From IMG/VR virus record IMGVR_UViG_3300047560_000822, positions 1-36,700 of that record: a stretch of DNA of 36,700 bases, one strand, 5' to 3'. The stretch is from a virus. Every line of letters begins with the position of its first letter. The first letter of the stretch is position 1. Under the pieces are notes generated by a model that saw only the letters and a program-made list of their open reading frames with translations, was not told the origin of the DNA and did not search any database. Below, in pieces: positions 7,858 through 17,144 of the stretch. The position numbers and the translations under genes were made by a program.

Positions 7858-9729
7858 TTATTTCCTGCCATCAGGGGTCATTTCGAGCCGCGGTACACCC
7901 AGCGACCATTGTGTGCCTGTTGAATCACTTTCAATCCTAAACGCTATTTGGCGCCCTCGAATCCGCAACCATTTTTGATCTGTGTACTCTTCAACAGGGA
8001 TTGTTGTGGTTCTTGCAATAGGCTCATCGGTCTCTTGATTATACCCACCCCCAGGAAAATCTCTTGCGTAGAGCTTCATCGTAACAGCAGGTGTTGAAGC
8101 AGTTGACCCACTAAACGTAACGTCAGGGATAAGGCGACGAATAAACATAAACTGATACCCATCATCGAGGTCAAAATCCGCTGACTGAATATAAGCAGAT
8201 ATAGGTAGTGCTGTACCTGTCGCGTTGTCTTCTAACCCATTTTCTTGATAAATTAAGTTCCCATCAATAGCTGCAATAGGGTAAGCTCTATTTGGGCAGT
8301 CAACCCAAGCTGTTCTATTCATGGTGCCATAATACCAAATACGCTCTTGATAGTTATACACGACATAGCGGTCAGGTGATACAGCATTCGATGAGCAGTA
8401 AAACCACCAGATTTCGTTAAACTCGCCTACTGACCCAACTGTTGTCTGCGCCTCTTGTGCATAGTTAAAATCATTAAAAATATACTGGCGTAGCGAACAA
8501 GGTAGCGTTTCAACTGTACCACCGTAGGTGAAGAACTTTTTATGCCCCATCCAATAAGTGATGTTGTTAACTGAGATAGCTGCAAAGGGTGAAGCAATCG
8601 TGATATTAGTTGAGCGTGGCTGAAAGTTAAACGTGTAAGGTGTCCCAACATACTGTGCCCCATATAATGCACTGTCGGTAAAGATAAGTGTTTCTTGGCG
8701 CGTCTTAACTGCTGTAACAATCGTATCACCATAGGTGAGCTTATACCCTCCTGCTGAGGTAGTAATACTTGGTGTCCAGTTAGCTGGGTTATCTTGGTCT
8801 GCCCAACGTACAAGCATAGGGGTTTTAGTTGTTTCACCTATCGCGTTACACCCAAGAGCCATAACATGGTTTTCATCTGTGACAACAATCCCTGTAACAA
8901 CCGTAGGGCAATCAGCCGCACCACTTAAAGAGCTAAGTTTAACCGCATTAGCCGATGGTATGCCTACACTAGCAACACTTGTGCTTACTTTCCAATAGTA
9001 AATCTCACCATTAGTAGGTGCAATAACTAAGTCTTGCCCGTAGTTATCCTGGGACCAGTAACCGAGCTGTTGTACAACACCGCCAGAAGAAGCTGCGCTC
9101 CCCCATGTTCCACGGCTCCAAGTACCCGCACCCCAACCAAGACCCACGACGTTAATAGACAACCCAGCAGAAGCTTCAAAACTTAACGAAATTGCACTGC
9201 CACCATCTGTTGTCGTTGTGCTTGCAGGAGTTGTCACTTCGAACGTAAACTCGTTTGATGATAGTACTGTGATTACATGGTAATCGTTGACCTCCGCAGC
9301 AGGTACACCACTAGACGACATCACAGCCCCTGAGATTAAAATATAATCCCCTGTAGAAGCACCGTGATTAGCGTAAGTTATACTCACAGTCGTTTGCCCT
9401 GAAGTGAGGTTTAGAGGGTTAGCTGGCGTAAGGGGTGAAACTACAAGTCGGTAAGGAGTGATGTTGTACATCGTCCCATTAAACTCTATAAAAAAGCGAA
9501 CATTTGTCCCAACGCCTGTATAGTTGTTACCAGCAATAGACGTCCAATTTCTTAATGTTCTGCATACATTTGTATAGCTGTTTAAACTATACTTCTGCCA
9601 CCCACCAATATTTTCAGGAAACCCAGAGCGAAATCTAACTTTATCACAGGCGTACCAACCACCTTCGTTAGCATAGTTAGTCCCTTCACGAGATACACCA
9701 GGGCGAAAAGTTATTGATTTAAGCGGCAT
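7858..9729 (-). CDS. Tail nozzle / gp10-like packaged-DNA stabilisation protein
   Basis: 623 residues, start ATG 9729 with AAGGTGA. The N-terminal pattern (LKSITFRPGVSREGTNYANE, then GGWYACDKVRFRSGFPENIG) is typical of a widespread podovirus tail protein related to P22 gp10, which forms the nozzle below the adaptor rings and keeps packaged DNA in. The body is beta-rich, with repeated blade-like segments (for example ETLIFTDSALYGAQYVG, YWMGHKKFFTYGG, YVVYNYQERIWYYG) that suggest a propeller. The C-terminus (WLRIRGRQIAFRIESDSTGT) is also typical. Presence of this gene without tape measure or tube genes is a main reason to call the phage a podovirus. Confidence 0.82.
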   Translation of the reverse strand: MPLKSITFRPGVSREGTNYANEGGWYACDKVRFRSGFPENIGGWQKYSLNSYTNVCRTLRNWTSIAGNNYTGVGTNVRFFIEFNGTMYNITPYRLVVSPLTPANPLNLTSGQTTVSITYANHGASTGDYILISGAVMSSSGVPAAEVNDYHVITVLSSNEFTFEVTTPASTTTTDGGSAISLSFEASAGLSINVVGLGWGAGTWSRGTWGSAASSGGVVQQLGYWSQDNYGQDLVIAPTNGEIYYWKVSTSVASVGIPSANAVKLSSLSGAADCPTVVTGIVVTDENHVMALGCNAIGETTKTPMLVRWADQDNPANWTPSITTSAGGYKLTYGDTIVTAVKTRQETLIFTDSALYGAQYVGTPYTFNFQPRSTNITIASPFAAISVNNITYWMGHKKFFTYGGTVETLPCSLRQYIFNDFNYAQEAQTTVGSVGEFNEIWWFYCSSNAVSPDRYVVYNYQERIWYYGTMNRTAWVDCPNRAYPIAAIDGNLIYQENGLEDNATGTALPISAYIQSADFDLDDGYQFMFIRRLIPDVTFSGSTASTPAVTMKLYARDFPGGGYNQETDEPIARTTTIPVEEYTDQKWLRIRGRQIAFRIESDSTGTQWSLGVPRLEMTPDGRK

Positions 9730-9742
9730 AGTTCACCTTTAT

Positions 9743-10105
9743 TTATCCATTCCAGCGTGCAATTTTACCATCACGAACATCAATATGTGTAAATGTTTTA
9801 TAACGTCCAAGACCTTTGCAGTCATCATCAAAATGCTTCATAAGATACTCTTGCACGGCTACAGGGAGCATACCGTCTATTTGGATATCTGCTGCGTTAC
9901 CGAGTAGGTGCTGACTGTGAGGTTTACCACCACACGCTTTATTGTGTTTCTCACAGCGATGACCGCTAACAATTTTAATAGGCCGCCCTGTAGCCGTGCG
10001 GATGCGCTCTAAGAGTTCAATGAGTTTTGGGTTAACGTGCTTCTCACCGCATCCGCAGTGACACATGAATTCTTCTTCGCTAAAGTGCTCAGATAACTTA
10101 GCCAT
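9743..10105 (-). CDS. Endolysin, peptidase M15 family (zinc D,D-/L,D-peptidase)
   Basis: 120 residues, the normal size for a single-domain M15_3 endolysin. The zinc motif SQHLLGNAADI gives His66 and Asp73, and FTHIDVR gives the third ligand His107. The N-terminus (HFSEEEFMCHCGCGE) is the usual opening of this family. It would cleave peptide cross-links of peptidoglycan at lysis. It has no signal peptide, so it needs a holin, and the 62-residue membrane protein directly upstream in the operon fits that role (stop and start one base apart). Substrate bond (D-Ala-D-Ala or L-Ala-D-Glu) is not determinable here. Confidence 0.92.
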   Translation of the reverse strand: MAKLSEHFSEEEFMCHCGCGEKHVNPKLIELLERIRTATGRPIKIVSGHRCEKHNKACGGKPHSQHLLGNAADIQIDGMLPVAVQEYLMKHFDDDCKGLGRYKTFTHIDVRDGKIARWNG

Positions 10106-10106
10106 C

Positions 10107-10295
10107 CTAATTACCTTCAGACGTAAATAACCCTACTACACCAAAAAGTACACCAGCCGCAGTTAAACCATCATGCACAGGACCAGCGTCAATATTCATA
10201 CCTGCCATTGTTGCCAATGCCGCCACACTTGCGTGTGTTGACGGTTCTTTCAATCTTGCGTTTAAATAGTTCCAGATTTTGAGTAGTTTACCCAT
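10107..10295 (-). CDS. Putative holin
   Basis: 62 residues with a GGAG site. After a short basic N-terminus (MGKLLKIWNYLNARLKEPST) there are two hydrophobic stretches, about residues 22-34 and 42-57, ending in a short acidic tail. Small two-span proteins with the LNARLKEPST-like opening occur next to endolysins in many phages and are usually annotated as holins. The adjacent M15 endolysin supports this. The first hydrophobic stretch is short and the second modest, so topology is uncertain. Confidence 0.65.
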   Translation of the reverse strand: MGKLLKIWNYLNARLKEPSTHASVAALATMAGMNIDAGPVHDGLTAAGVLFGVVGLFTSEGN

Positions 10296-10297
10296 GT

Positions 10298-10723
10298 CTA
10301 TAACTCCGCTAATTGTTGTCTGAGTTGACCAATTTGTAATTCAATATCTGCAAGCCATGTGGTATCAATACCGAGGATGGCTTCGCGCTGTCTGCGTGGT
10401 GTGACTGAGCTTTCTAATGCTGCTATATCCGATTTGATTTTCGCTTTCTCATCTTCAATCTTTTGCGCTTGTGCATCAGCTAGTTGCTCTGCATTGAGGT
10501 CTAAGACTATCCACGTTTGTTCCCAGTGACCTTTTAGCGTTTCAACTGGTACGCCTTGCGCAATAGTTTGCGTGTACTTATCGTAGTTTGGTTGAGGTGC
10601 ATCAAATACAACAGCGTATCCATCTGCTACAAATGGTACAGGGAAAGAAGTATTAGGGTGTGCTGCACGGATTTCAGATTCCGTGCTAACTTGGTGTGTT
10701 TGTAAATTGATATAGTTTGCCAT
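10298..10723 (-). CDS. Tail-fibre-associated protein (assembly-type), unknown
   Basis: 141 residues from ATG 10723. An in-frame TTG at 10735 overlaps the upstream stop but is less likely. The segment IRAAHPNTSFPVPFVADGYA, followed by a tryptophan-rich strand region, resembles small proteins commonly found behind tail-fibre genes. Residues ~80-141 form a charged helix or coiled coil (QLADAQAQKIEDEKAKIKSD). Position immediately after the fibre gene supports a role in fibre assembly or attachment. Confidence 0.65.
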   Translation of the reverse strand: MANYINLQTHQVSTESEIRAAHPNTSFPVPFVADGYAVVFDAPQPNYDKYTQTIAQGVPVETLKGHWEQTWIVLDLNAEQLADAQAQKIEDEKAKIKSDIAALESSVTPRRQREAILGIDTTWLADIELQIGQLRQQLAEL

Positions 10724-10731
10724 TGTTATTC

Positions 10732-12660
10732 TCAAGAAATTGCAAGATAAATGTAAGATACGCCCGATGCGTTAATTGAACAAGTTGCTTCTTGGTTTAC
10801 TGTAATCCCCGCAGCGTAAGGGTCAACAGCATCAGCCGTAGTTATTTCAGCAGCAGTTGAGTTTAATTGCAAAGCAGGGTCATTACCAGCAACAATACCT
10901 CTAGCACTATCCCAAACCCACCATGAACCTGTTGTGCTTGTTGCTTTTACTAAGAAAAATCTTGCACCAGCCGCAAAGCCACAATCAATATTCTGACTTG
11001 ATCCATTACCCGTGTAAGAGCCTACTTTGCTGATTCCAGCTAGTGTGGCGAATAGGTACGAAACATAAGTAACGCCAGAACCATTAACATTTAAATAGTC
11101 TACTTTTAATTGAAACTGCGTTGAATTGATTGTTCCGCCAGTAAATGCACCATTTGCCTGTGCCGCAGAAGTGTCCTCTAAAAACAACGCGGTACTTTGA
11201 CCTAAACTTGCTACATAGACGTGCCATTGATATGCACCGCTACGCGATTTGATAATAATCAATTCTGGAGTTACGCCAAGATTGTGGTTGATAATTTGAC
11301 CGCTACCACTACCATTTCCAGTATAACAAACCACATCAAAGAATCCGGGGGCGCGGGCAAATGTCCACCCATACCAATTTGCTTGAGAGTAAGGAGGTGT
11401 AACCGCTGCTCCTTGATACCAGCCGACCATATTGTCCCAGTTTCCATAATTTGCTGTAGATTCAGCGTCACTAGTGTTTGTCACTAGGCCGCCATTTCCA
11501 GTTAAACGAGATTGTAGCGTCCAGTTATTGTCAAAATCGCGCACTCTTCTAAAACCCATGTCTGCAACTTTACCCAAATTAAACGCTGGGTCTGACGCAC
11601 TAGTTTGACTATACGATTCAACAGAAAAAACCTGCGTCCCCGTTGTAGGCGGCTTGTTTGGGCGACGGATTGCCATGTATGCCCATGTGGATGAGTTTGG
11701 AATGTTTCCAGCTAAAGTGACAAACCCAGTTGCAGTTAGGGAAACAAAAGGGGAATCTGTGTTTTCTGCAAGGCTTGAATCTGCGTATAGAAGCTTTAAA
11801 TCTGCGGCAACAGGCCAACCGCGCATACTGTCCACCATACGCCAGTTACTAATCCCATCTGTTCTTTTAACCATCACATACTGCGGCTCCCAACCCAAAT
11901 TCACAGTTGCGTTACCACTTCCATTCGTTGTAAACGACCCACACTGAATAATCCCAGTTGATGACGTGTCGTGAGCGAATAGGTAGGCGACGTAGGTTGG
12001 ACTACCACCATCATAAAGCAATTCAATGCTTACGCCAAAATCAGTATCAGTTGGTGCTGATGTCCCCCAATACGGATTTGCTGAAGATGTAGTAATAGCT
12101 CCTGTTGAATCAAGTGTCATAAGTTGATATATAGCACCTCTACTATCTGAAAAAGACCGGTGGTAAACATACCAACCATCTGCTCTGCTAGTAGATTTAA
12201 CAATAATCATCCCCGGAGTTTGCCCCAAAGAATGAGATATTCTTTGGTTTGTAGATGAGTTTTTATTAAACGTCACCACGTCAAAAAACTTCGCGGCTTT
12301 GCGGAATGTCCATGAGGCGTAGTTATCACCCGACCAATTTGTGCTTACCGATGGTGCGCCAAGAGAAAACCCATTGGAATTAAAAGAACTGACGTAGTTG
12401 AGGCTAAAGTTTTGTGCGTCCGTAGTATTTGAAATAAGCCTATAGCCTGCGCCACGAACAGTATCAAACAAACCATGGTCTGTTGCACCGGTTCTATTTT
12501 TAATCCAAACCATCCCACCTTGTCCAGCCAAGTCAATGCCATTTGTGATGGTCTGCGTTGAGCCGGTGCCGGCGTAGAGATAGGTGCTGAAGACATCATT
12601 TACATAAAGCGTAGCGTCTGCGCTGTTACCTGCGGCTTCTTTTAATTTAGTAGATAGCAT
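10732..12660 (-). CDS. Tail fibre / receptor-binding protein with repeated beta modules (DUF7483-like)
   Basis: 642 residues from ATG 12660, which overlaps the previous stop by one base (TAATG); the longer start at 12711 is inside the previous gene. Modules recur: FFDVVTFNKNSSTNQRISHS and FFDVVCYTGNGSGSGQIINH, each followed by GxTPxxIIxKS; and YVAYLFAHD / YVSYLFATL, each followed by GSYTGNGS-like strands and a W-rich strand. WIKNRTGATDHGLFDTVRGA near residue 60 matches DUF7483-type fibre domains. This is the best candidate for host recognition, judged by position near the lysis cassette, modular beta structure and no catalytic motif. Confidence 0.72.
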   Translation of the reverse strand: MLSTKLKEAAGNSADATLYVNDVFSTYLYAGTGSTQTITNGIDLAGQGGMVWIKNRTGATDHGLFDTVRGAGYRLISNTTDAQNFSLNYVSSFNSNGFSLGAPSVSTNWSGDNYASWTFRKAAKFFDVVTFNKNSSTNQRISHSLGQTPGMIIVKSTSRADGWYVYHRSFSDSRGAIYQLMTLDSTGAITTSSANPYWGTSAPTDTDFGVSIELLYDGGSPTYVAYLFAHDTSSTGIIQCGSFTTNGSGNATVNLGWEPQYVMVKRTDGISNWRMVDSMRGWPVAADLKLLYADSSLAENTDSPFVSLTATGFVTLAGNIPNSSTWAYMAIRRPNKPPTTGTQVFSVESYSQTSASDPAFNLGKVADMGFRRVRDFDNNWTLQSRLTGNGGLVTNTSDAESTANYGNWDNMVGWYQGAAVTPPYSQANWYGWTFARAPGFFDVVCYTGNGSGSGQIINHNLGVTPELIIIKSRSGAYQWHVYVASLGQSTALFLEDTSAAQANGAFTGGTINSTQFQLKVDYLNVNGSGVTYVSYLFATLAGISKVGSYTGNGSSQNIDCGFAAGARFFLVKATSTTGSWWVWDSARGIVAGNDPALQLNSTAAEITTADAVDPYAAGITVNQEATCSINASGVSYIYLAIS

Positions 12661-13451
12661 TATGCTGACTTCCCAACCAGCGCACCATAAAGTGTTGTGC
12701 TGATTTTCCAAAAGACTAATGTATTACTTGCACTGAGGGTAGGCGCAGTATTTCCAGCCGCTGTTACCCATGTAGTACCCGCTGGCCAGTTAATTGTGTA
12801 TGAGCTACCATTAGTGAGCAGTAATGAGATGCTTTGCCCAGATGATAAGCTGTCAGTAAAGGTGACTGTACCCGCAGCAGCGCATGACAATGTTGTACCT
12901 GTAGATGGATTTAAAGCAATTGAGCCAGATGTAGCAAGCGTGGCAACTTTTTCAGTGTAGGCATCTAAGGTTAAGTTACCCGTCATCGTACCGCCAGTAG
13001 TTGCTAGAAAGCCCGATACCGCAGGAGTTAAATTAACAAAGTCAGAACCATTCCAAGCTACGATAGCGTTAGAACCTGTTGGGATAGTCACGCCAGTAGG
13101 GGTAGGTCCTACACCTACGATTTTGACCGATTGAGCTGTTGCGTTGATAATGATGTACGTTTTATCTGCCGCTGGTGCTGTGATAGTCAGTAAACCTGAG
13201 GGAGTGCCTGTACAACGAATAATTTGATACTGTGATGAGCCCGTAGTGCCTGCTATGACTTGACTTAAATTAGCTCCCGTTGTTTTACTTAGCGTAACGG
13301 CTGTCTGACTACCACTAATAATCTGTGTACCTGCAATAGCAGCATCTAAGTAAGCGGTAATATTGTCGTTTACGACGTCACCCCATGTGCCACTTAAGTC
13401 ACCTGTTTGGGGTTGGGCAAGCCCTAATAATGATGTGTATGATGTTGTCAT
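12660..13451 (-). CDS. Tail fibre-like virion protein
   Basis: 263 residues. The N-terminus MTTSYTSLLGLAQPQTGDLS, then GTWGDVVNDNITAYLDAAIA, is a recurrent phage pattern seen in proteins of the tail-fibre region. The rest is Thr/Ser/Gly-rich beta sequence, including a GGTMTGNLTLD motif typical of trimeric fibre shafts and ending in strands like those of fibre tips. Translation is coupled to the downstream fibre gene by a TAATG overlap. Probably a short fibre or spike. Confidence 0.72.
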   Translation of the reverse strand: MTTSYTSLLGLAQPQTGDLSGTWGDVVNDNITAYLDAAIAGTQIISGSQTAVTLSKTTGANLSQVIAGTTGSSQYQIIRCTGTPSGLLTITAPAADKTYIIINATAQSVKIVGVGPTPTGVTIPTGSNAIVAWNGSDFVNLTPAVSGFLATTGGTMTGNLTLDAYTEKVATLATSGSIALNPSTGTTLSCAAAGTVTFTDSLSSGQSISLLLTNGSSYTINWPAGTTWVTAAGNTAPTLSASNTLVFWKISTTLYGALVGKSA

Positions 13452-13455
13452 GTTT

Positions 13456-15060
13456 TTAACCTGTTGTGTTAATTGAACCCCAGTTAGGGGTTTGGGCTGT
13501 ATCTATAGTGCCCCAGTTAGCAGTTTGTATGGTAGATATATTACCCCAATTTGCGTTCTGTGTATCGTCAATATTTTCCCAAAGCAAGCGACCTACAAAG
13601 GTACCTTCAGTTGCTATGAGCGTCTCAGTAATAAATACATTAGATGTACCATTTGGAAAATAAGTGTCCTCTGCAACACCTTGCGCTAATAAAGATACAT
13701 TATAGGTACTACCCGCTGCGCTATACCCATCGTTTGCAGTTAATGGAGAATCAATATACGCATATAAATAAGCTGCTACCGCATAGCTATCCGATAAAGT
13801 AACTGTCTCAGTAATAGCTACAGGCTTTGATACATCTCCAGTAACATCCGCACTTGCTGTTATCGCATCTTGATATGTGACAATATATTCTAAACTTACT
13901 GTGTAAGCATCTGTTGGAATTATGGTGCCTGACACCGTTACATAGTACGTTGAACCTGATGCTGCATATAAATCAGTAGACGTAACACTCTCAGAGAATG
14001 TCACATTATAGGTACTACCCGCTGCACTATATGCATCAGTTGAGGTCAACGACTCAACCACATAACCCATAATAGGTACTGTGCCTATTGTATAAACGTC
14101 AGAAGCTGTTGCGGTTTCAGTAATAGCTAAATAAACATTAGACGAGAACTCATACACGTCATCAAGCGTGCCGTATTCAACTACATTTACATCAAAGGGT
14201 GTACCATTATCAAACGTATCTGCTGCTGTCACGCTCTCTGTAAGCGTTAGCTGAGTACCACTAATTGAGCTATATACGGTAGTGACAGGCGCAGATTCTG
14301 TAATTAACCCAGTTCGATTAAACGTATTAGTAAATTCATCTGTAGGTGTTGCTGTTTCTACCACTGGGGCTGATTGCGCTAATGCACCTACACTACTATC
14401 GGTTGCTGTTAAGTTTTCTGGTTGGTCTGCGCGTGATGTACCTATAGAAGCAAAGACATCATCTGTTGTTATTGTTTCTTCAATACTTCCAATATTACCT
14501 GAAATAGCATCATTTACCGTAGAAGCAGTAACAGTTTCAGATACATCCATTCTATTGATTGGCGTAGAACCAGCATAAGAATCATTCGCTGTTACTGATT
14601 CAGAAACGACAGCACCATAATAAATTATAGCGTCAAAAACTCCATCAGGGATAAACGCTGTATCCCCCCAAGAACGACTACTCCATGTACTAACCCCCCA
14701 TCCAGAAGATGATAACGATTCAACAAGGTCAACTACTTTAAAGGTGCTTGGGACAATAGTAAGCCCAGCAATTGGTGATTGCGCAAAAGCAGTAAAGCCA
14801 AATAAAGTTGCTACTTCATCAAATGGAGTCTGATATACATCAGATGCGGTAACTGATTCAGATACTGAAACAGCATAAATAATGCCACCAGAATAGCTAT
14901 CTGAGCTAGTAAGTGACTCTGTTAAGTAAGCGTGGTTATCGGTACCAAGGTATAAGTCGGTAGCCGTCAGTGTTTCTAAAACGCCAACTTCAATAATAAG
15001 TGGACCGCTATTGGGTAGCTGTGCAAACGGGTACTCTGCAAAAGCTAATAGCCCAAACAT
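13456..15060 (-). CDS. Repeat-rich beta virion protein (ESVTASDxY repeats)
   Basis: 534 residues made almost wholly of about 20 short repeats with the consensus ES(V/L)T(A/S)(S/T)DxY, each separated by a strand-rich linker. The N-terminal block (MFGLLAFAEYPFAQL...LETLTATD) is repeated once internally (LFGFTAFAQSPIAGL...LVESLSSS), a clear internal duplication. The C-terminus has three W-G repeats (NANWGNI, TANWGTI, TPNWGSI), a pattern I have seen at the ends of other phage tail proteins. Likely an elongated extracellular or virion-surface fibre; no enzymatic motif. Confidence 0.7.
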   Translation of the reverse strand: MFGLLAFAEYPFAQLPNSGPLIIEVGVLETLTATDLYLGTDNHAYLTESLTSSDSYSGGIIYAVSVSESVTASDVYQTPFDEVATLFGFTAFAQSPIAGLTIVPSTFKVVDLVESLSSSGWGVSTWSSRSWGDTAFIPDGVFDAIIYYGAVVSESVTANDSYAGSTPINRMDVSETVTASTVNDAISGNIGSIEETITTDDVFASIGTSRADQPENLTATDSSVGALAQSAPVVETATPTDEFTNTFNRTGLITESAPVTTVYSSISGTQLTLTESVTAADTFDNGTPFDVNVVEYGTLDDVYEFSSNVYLAITETATASDVYTIGTVPIMGYVVESLTSTDAYSAAGSTYNVTFSESVTSTDLYAASGSTYYVTVSGTIIPTDAYTVSLEYIVTYQDAITASADVTGDVSKPVAITETVTLSDSYAVAAYLYAYIDSPLTANDGYSAAGSTYNVSLLAQGVAEDTYFPNGTSNVFITETLIATEGTFVGRLLWENIDDTQNANWGNISTIQTANWGTIDTAQTPNWGSINTTG

Positions 15061-15064
15061 AAGC

Positions 15065-15499
15065 TTACGGTGCTACTGGAAAGTCTACAGTAAAAGGAAA
15101 CCCTGCTTGCAAGGTAATGTCACGCAGTGATTGTCTATAAACCGCCCACACTAAATTATCAACGGGTGCATCCGCTAATTGTGTCCAGTCTGATTGTGTG
15201 AGTAGTGCGTTGCGTCTATAGCGTACTTCATTGGCTTTTTGTGTTTTCTCAGCATCTAGCTCATCTTGTTTTTTAGCTTCAACAATCACGTCAAACACTA
15301 CACCGCCTTCAATATACGGCTCAACAAAGGTTAGCTTTTCAGCTGACGAATGCGCTTTGTCAGACTGTATCTGATAAGCATTACGCTCTTGCGCCCACAT
15401 TAAATCAAGACCTTCTGGTGGAAACGATACGTTAGGGAACACCTCTGTATGTTCGCCATGAGATAGGATTTGATTGTTTTCAATTATGGCTATTTTCAT
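15065..15499 (-). CDS. Tail-assembly chaperone-like protein
   Basis: 144 residues, start ATG 15499 with AAGGA. The C-terminal region (RRNALLTQSDWTQLADAPVD, then WAVYRQSLRDIT) is the characteristic segment of phage tail-assembly chaperone-type proteins (Phage_tail_APC). These usually accompany fibre genes. The N-terminal half is a small beta domain with no clear match. It sits between two beta-rich fibre candidates. Confidence 0.75.
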   Translation of the reverse strand: MKIAIIENNQILSHGEHTEVFPNVSFPPEGLDLMWAQERNAYQIQSDKAHSSAEKLTFVEPYIEGGVVFDVIVEAKKQDELDAEKTQKANEVRYRRNALLTQSDWTQLADAPVDNLVWAVYRQSLRDITLQAGFPFTVDFPVAP

Positions 15500-15503
15500 G
15501 TTT

Positions 15504-16196
15504 TTATGGTCCTTGTGTTGGTAGAGGGCCTGTTGGGACGGTCATAGTTGAACCTGTGTATCTAGCAACGCCTTTTGTAATGCGCAAATCATATAAATAC
15601 CCAGCATTATAAGCTGATGTTCCAGGGTCGGCAAAAACATATGGAGTGCCTTGTGGAAAACTAACAGTACATGAGACAGCAGTTCCGCCTGTACCATTAA
15701 CGTAAACTCTTGAAACGCCAGACCCTCTAACAACCGCTATATAGTGCCAAGAGCCAGAAGTAATCCCACTAGAAGATTGCGCATATACAGTTGTCGTATC
15801 TGTTAGTGCAATAGTAGAGCTTCCTCTAAAATTAAAGTATAGCCCCCCACCTACTTGAAACAATGAAGGAAATGTACTCGAAGGAATTGTTGTAAAATAA
15901 AACCACCCCTCAATAGTAAAATCCCCCGTACCAAAATTAAATAAAGAGCTGTTTGCTAAAGTTAAATAGTCCCCAGAACCATCAAAATAAACTGACGACC
16001 CGCTACCAAATTGACTTTGCGCAGTGCTAATTACTGTGTTCCCACTAATAGTAGTGGCTACATTATTACTAGATGAATCCTTGATATTAGTAGTTGTTCC
16101 ATTCGCGCCATTCCCTACAAGTAAATAAGACACGCTACTCCAGTAAGGGTCTGTTGGTACCCCACCAAGCGTAGCAAACCTAGATAACATAGTCAT
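15504..16196 (-). CDS. LamG / concanavalin A-like lectin-domain virion protein
   Basis: 230 residues from ATG 16196, overlapping the previous gene by four bases (ATGA). Residues ~65-225 form a LamG-like jelly roll: SVYFDGSGDYLTLANSSLFN, GDFTIEGWFYF, SWHYIAVVRG and the closing YDLRITKGVARYTGSTMTVP. Such domains bind carbohydrate on cell surfaces or decorate virions. With several fibre-type genes around it, glycan binding during adsorption is a reasonable inference; the ligand is unknown. An upstream in-frame start at 16250 lies inside the preceding gene and is rejected. Confidence 0.78.
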   Translation of the reverse strand: MTMLSRFATLGGVPTDPYWSSVSYLLVGNGANGTTTNIKDSSSNNVATTISGNTVISTAQSQFGSGSSVYFDGSGDYLTLANSSLFNFGTGDFTIEGWFYFTTIPSSTFPSLFQVGGGLYFNFRGSSTIALTDTTTVYAQSSSGITSGSWHYIAVVRGSGVSRVYVNGTGGTAVSCTVSFPQGTPYVFADPGTSAYNAGYLYDLRITKGVARYTGSTMTVPTGPLPTQGP

Positions 16197-16954
16197 CGCA
16201 CAAACTTCCCATAAATGGTTGTACCCGCATCGCGAGTCCAAAGTAAGCACCAGTCTGTACCGGATGTTTGCAAAGTCACACCGTTAGAAGAAAATGTCGT
16301 TGTTGTTGCGCCCGTAGACGTAATCCAGTTAATCGTCGGCCATGTGATCGTACCCGCAGCACCTAAGTTAACCCCTTCAATTAAAAGCTCACCTAAGTTA
16401 CCCGATGGCGGCCAGTTTGTGATTGAAAGTGTAGGACTGCTTGAAGCCGTTGGCGCCCAGCGTTGTTGTGAACCATTAGTAAAATTTAAAGCCGCTGTGG
16501 TACTACTGTTGTAGTAAACCCAACCAGTATCTTTATACATCGTTCGAGTCAGTGAATAATCACCACCCGTTAAATCACCACCTAACGTCATTGCACTAAC
16601 TGTTGCAATGGTGGTTGTCCCTGTAAATGTAGGACTTGCAATAGGTACTGTCACCTCCGCTGGAAGCGTCACAAATACATCTTTAGCCCCAGCGGTGAAC
16701 GTAACTAAACTACCTGAATTACTAGACGCATATACAGTTGTTCGCGCTAAGGTGTTTCCCGCTGATGTATAAGTGCCAAGCCCTACTTCCCAGTTAGGGC
16801 CACCTTGGTCGGCGATTGTATAGTATGTTGTATTACCATTACCAATAGCTGATGAGAAAGCTTGGCAGCCCGTAACCGCACCTGCTAATGTAACAGCTCC
16901 TGTACCAGTTGTGGTGGTTGTCTCTCTAACTCTATCAGCTATTACTAAAGCCAT
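16193..16954 (-). CDS. Tail fibre-like structural protein
   Basis: 253 residues, start ATG 16954 behind GAGG. The opening MALVIADRVRETTTTTGTGA, then VTLAGAVTGCQAFSSAIGNG, is a recurrent phage structural N-terminus. The remainder is Thr/Ser/Gly-rich with regular strands, including TFTGTTTIATVSAMTLGGDL, which resembles fibre-shaft repeats. It is translationally coupled to the LamG-domain gene downstream. Role as fibre or spike is inferred from pattern and place. Confidence 0.7.
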   Translation of the reverse strand: MALVIADRVRETTTTTGTGAVTLAGAVTGCQAFSSAIGNGNTTYYTIADQGGPNWEVGLGTYTSAGNTLARTTVYASSNSGSLVTFTAGAKDVFVTLPAEVTVPIASPTFTGTTTIATVSAMTLGGDLTGGDYSLTRTMYKDTGWVYYNSSTTAALNFTNGSQQRWAPTASSSPTLSITNWPPSGNLGELLIEGVNLGAAGTITWPTINWITSTGATTTTFSSNGVTLQTSGTDWCLLWTRDAGTTIYGKFVR

Positions 16955-16955
16955 A

Positions 16956-17135
16956 CTATACCTCGACTAAATCGTCTTCTGAGAACCAGCGTTCTTGTGA
17001 TGCATCGTTTACGTCAGTCCAAGCTACTAAATACTGAATATCGCCTTCTTGATTAACACTAAGTGCGCTAACAATGCCTTGTGGCACAGGACTTACTACT
17101 TTAACTTCTTGACCTACTTTAAAACTTGCAGCCAT
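16956..17135 (-). CDS. Small beta-barrel (SH3/KOW-like) protein
   Basis: 59 residues, found by reading the minus strand directly: ATG 17135, AGGAGA upstream, TAG at 16956. The sequence (FKVGQEVKVVSPVPQGIVSA ... WTDVNDASQERWFSEDDLVE) has the strand pattern of small SH3- or KOW-like domains that phages often encode between structural genes. Stop and next start are almost contiguous, so it belongs to the operon. Function unknown. Confidence 0.72.
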   Translation of the reverse strand: MAASFKVGQEVKVVSPVPQGIVSALSVNQEGDIQYLVAWTDVNDASQERWFSEDDLVEV

Positions 17136-17144
17136 GATAATCTC

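Noticed and set aside
10732-15060. Diversity-generating retroelement acting on a fibre gene
   Set aside because: No reverse transcriptase, template repeat or variable region pair is visible in the window.
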